Positions 62,539-64,000 of a DNA stretch of 64,000 nucleotides are shown here, one piece after another. Within the stretch, counting starts at the first letter, position 1; the number at the start of each line of letters is the position of its first letter. The notes below the pieces were generated by a model. It did no database searches. It was not told the origin of the DNA and worked only from the letters and a program-made list of their open reading frames with translations. Position numbers and translations under genes: made by a program. Origin of the DNA: Streptomyces clavifer (lineage in GTDB: Bacteria; Actinomycetota; Actinomycetes; Streptomycetales; Streptomycetaceae); the NCBI GenBank assembly GCA_014651175.1, contig BMWJ01000001.1, forward strand, positions 186,001 to 250,000, read 5' to 3'.

Positions 62539-63873
62539 TCAGTTGTGCAGCGCCACCGCGCGCGGTGCCCGGCGGTGTTCGGTCCGCGCCGCCCGGGTCC
62601 CGAGGAGCGTGATCGACACGACGCCGAGGACCGCGACGAGGCCCAGGGCGACGGTGCCCGCCCACCCCCCGGTGTGGAAGGCGACCGCGCCGAGCGTGCC
62701 GCCCACGCTGGAGCCCAGGTAGTACGCGGACTGGTACAGCGCCGACGCCTGGGCGCGGCCCGTGGTCGCCGTACGGCTCACCGAGGACGAGGCGACCGCG
62801 TGTCCGGCGAAGAAGCCCGCCGTGATCAGGACCAGGCCGAGCAGGACGGCGGCCAGCTGACCGGCCAGGGAGAGCAGCAGGCCCGCGGCGGTCGTGGAGA
62901 CGGCGAGGTAGAGCGCGCCCCGGCGGCCCAGCCGGGCGACCAGCCGGCCCGCGGCGGCCGAGGAGACCGTGCCGACCAGGTAGATCAGGAAGATCGAACC
63001 GACGATGCCCTGCGGGAGGTTGAACGGCGCCTCGACGAGCCGGTAGCCGATCACGGTGTAGACCGCGCCGAACACCGTCATGAACAGGGCGCCGATCGCG
63101 TACAGCCGGCGCAGCAGCGGGTCGGAGAGGTGGGTGCCGACGGTCTTCGCCAGCGCCTTGGGGTTCAGCGAACCCGGAGTGAAGTTCCTGGCCTTGGGGA
63201 TCATGAAGTGGAAGACGACCGCGCACGCCACCGCGAGCAGCCCGACGGCGCCCAGCGCCATCCGCCAGCCCCACGCCTGGGCGACCCAGCCGGAGAGGAT
63301 GCGGCCGCTCATGCCGCCGATGCTGTTGCCCGCCACGAACAGTCCGATCGCCGCCACCAGGGCCTTGGGCCGCACCTCCTCGGCCAGGTAGGCCATCGCC
63401 GAGGCGGGAAGTCCGGCCAGCGCCGCGCCCTGGACCGCGCGCAGCGCGATCAGCCAGCCGAGCGACGGGGCGAAGGGGATGAGCAGCCCGATCAGTACCG
63501 CGACCGTCAGTGAGGCGGTCATCATCTGGCGTCGCCCGAAGCGCTCCGAGAGGGCACTCAGCGGCAGGACGCACAGCGCCAGCGCACCCGTCGCCGCGGA
63601 GACCGTCCAGCTCGCCTGTCCGGCCGTGGCGCCGAAGGAGGCGGAGACGGCGGGCAGCAGGGCCTGGGTGGAGTAGAGGAGCGCGAAGGTCGCGATCCCG
63701 GCGGCGAAGAGCGCGAAGCTCATGCGCCGGTAGCCGGGGCGGCCCGGCTCCAGGCGGTCCGGGCCGACCGGAGCGGCGGGAGCGGCCGGGGCGGCCGGGG
63801 TGGCGGTGGTGGCGGATGACGGAGCGGAGGCGTCCAGCGCGATGGTGGACGCCCCGGTACTGGCAGGAGGCAT
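62539..63873 (-). CDS. MFS transporter (YnfM-like, 12 helices)
   Basis: 444 residues: an Ala/Pro/Thr-rich cytoplasmic arm of about 50 residues, then 12 hydrophobic helices. The family loop LSERFGRRQMMTASL between helices 2 and 3 is clear, and AMAYLAEEVRPKA and LPASAMAYL resemble YnfM-type drug/arabinose exporters. TACGTT lies six bases before the ATG with no SD, so probably leaderless. Divergent from a LysR gene, with a perfect 12-bp inverted repeat between them, so control by that LysR protein is likely. Confidence 0.9.
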   Translation of the reverse strand: MPPASTGASTIALDASAPSSATTATPAAPAAPAAPVGPDRLEPGRPGYRRMSFALFAAGIATFALLYSTQALLPAVSASFGATAGQASWTVSAATGALALCVLPLSALSERFGRRQMMTASLTVAVLIGLLIPFAPSLGWLIALRAVQGAALAGLPASAMAYLAEEVRPKALVAAIGLFVAGNSIGGMSGRILSGWVAQAWGWRMALGAVGLLAVACAVVFHFMIPKARNFTPGSLNPKALAKTVGTHLSDPLLRRLYAIGALFMTVFGAVYTVIGYRLVEAPFNLPQGIVGSIFLIYLVGTVSSAAAGRLVARLGRRGALYLAVSTTAAGLLLSLAGQLAAVLLGLVLITAGFFAGHAVASSSVSRTATTGRAQASALYQSAYYLGSSVGGTLGAVAFHTGGWAGTVALGLVAVLGVVSITLLGTRAARTEHRRAPRAVALHN

Positions 63874-63891
63874 ACGACGAACGTAGGCCGA

Positions 63892-63922
63892 GCGGTTTCA
63901 TGCGTCCAATGCATGAAACCGC
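63892..63922. promoter_or_regulatory. LysR-type operator between MFS and LysR genes
   Basis: Perfect 12-bp inverted repeat, GCGGTTTCATGC (63892-63903) and GCATGAAACCGC (63911-63922), 7-base spacer, centred in the 62-bp divergent intergenic region. Confidence 0.75.
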
Positions 63923-63935
63923 CATAATCGTTCCC

Positions 63936-64000
63936 ATGGTGCATCAGTACAGCTCACAGCCTCGGCTGTCACCGAGCGGTTACGAAGAAGACATCCGGGC
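63936..64000 (+). CDS. Start of a probable LysR-family regulator (3' end outside window)
   Basis: ATG 63936 opens a frame that runs to the window edge, encoding about 21 residues (MVHQYSSQPRLSPSGYEEDI). Too short to show the helix-turn-helix itself. The call rests on the divergent MFS exporter and the 12-bp inverted repeat between them, the usual layout for LysR-controlled YnfM-type exporters in Streptomyces. Confidence 0.55.
   Translation, partial: MVHQYSSQPRLSPSGYEEDIR

Overview
This window is about 64 kb of high-GC actinobacterial chromosome. Codon use with G or C at nearly every third position, GTG/TTG starts, ATGA/GTGA-coupled operons, many starts without a Shine-Dalgarno sequence, a SCO4848-type membrane protein and a two-anchor sdhCDAB operon all point to Streptomyces. 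Gene order resembles the S. coelicolor core from malate dehydrogenase past succinate dehydrogenase to the nucleoside transporter (from memory, not checked). I see no tRNA, rRNA, CRISPR array, insertion sequence or prophage.

Layout. 1-10.4 kb: end of mdh, a PEP-mutase-like enzyme and an AhpD-like protein opposite a MocR-type regulator, a lipoprotein plus glutathionylspermidine-synthase-like ligase pair, rocD, trpS, a 2H phosphoesterase, and DprE2/DprE1-type epimerase subunits. 10.5-19.6 kb: envelope genes (YihY-like protein, D,D-carboxypeptidase, metallophosphoesterase, peptide-binding protein) and a small operon (membrane protein, DCC thiol protein, TetR) behind a promoter bracketed by two palindromes. 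19.7-25.9 kb: sdhCDAB, an OHCU-decarboxylase-like gene that seems to start at CTG, and a GH20 hexosaminidase. 26-33.5 kb: a frameshifted DUF4328 gene, an ECF sigma factor with membrane partner, a 6C small RNA, an L,D-transpeptidase, a methylmalonyl-CoA-mutase-type large subunit and a LysE-type exporter.

34-46.8 kb is the most distinctive region: a cell-wall glycopolymer locus centred on a nonulosonic (sialic-acid-like) sugar. It encodes a NeuB-type synthase lacking the SAF domain, a CMP-sugar synthetase fused to a KdsC-like phosphatase, a bacterial GT29 sialyltransferase, a GT8/helical/pyruvyltransferase fusion, a polysialyltransferase-like enzyme, a GT2, two further sialyl/polysialyltransferase-like proteins and an acyltransferase. 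Enzyme content fits synthesis of Kdn from mannose-6-phosphate and a teichulosonic-acid-type polymer, as known from S. coelicolor, with pyruvyl decoration possible.

46.8-51.1 kb is gene-poor: a low-complexity surface protein between two stretches without convincing genes, then a YtrA-type GntR/DUF1648 operon. 51.3-59.9 kb: an M20 amidohydrolase and a nucleoside uptake and salvage block (BMP lipoprotein, ATPase, two permeases, cytidine deaminase, thymidine phosphorylase) whose three promoters share a TCTAYGCGYGTAGA-like palindrome. 60-64 kb: a STAS protein, a SnoaL-tailed sigma factor with a small membrane partner, a second L,D-transpeptidase, and an MFS exporter divergent from a LysR gene cut by the window edge.
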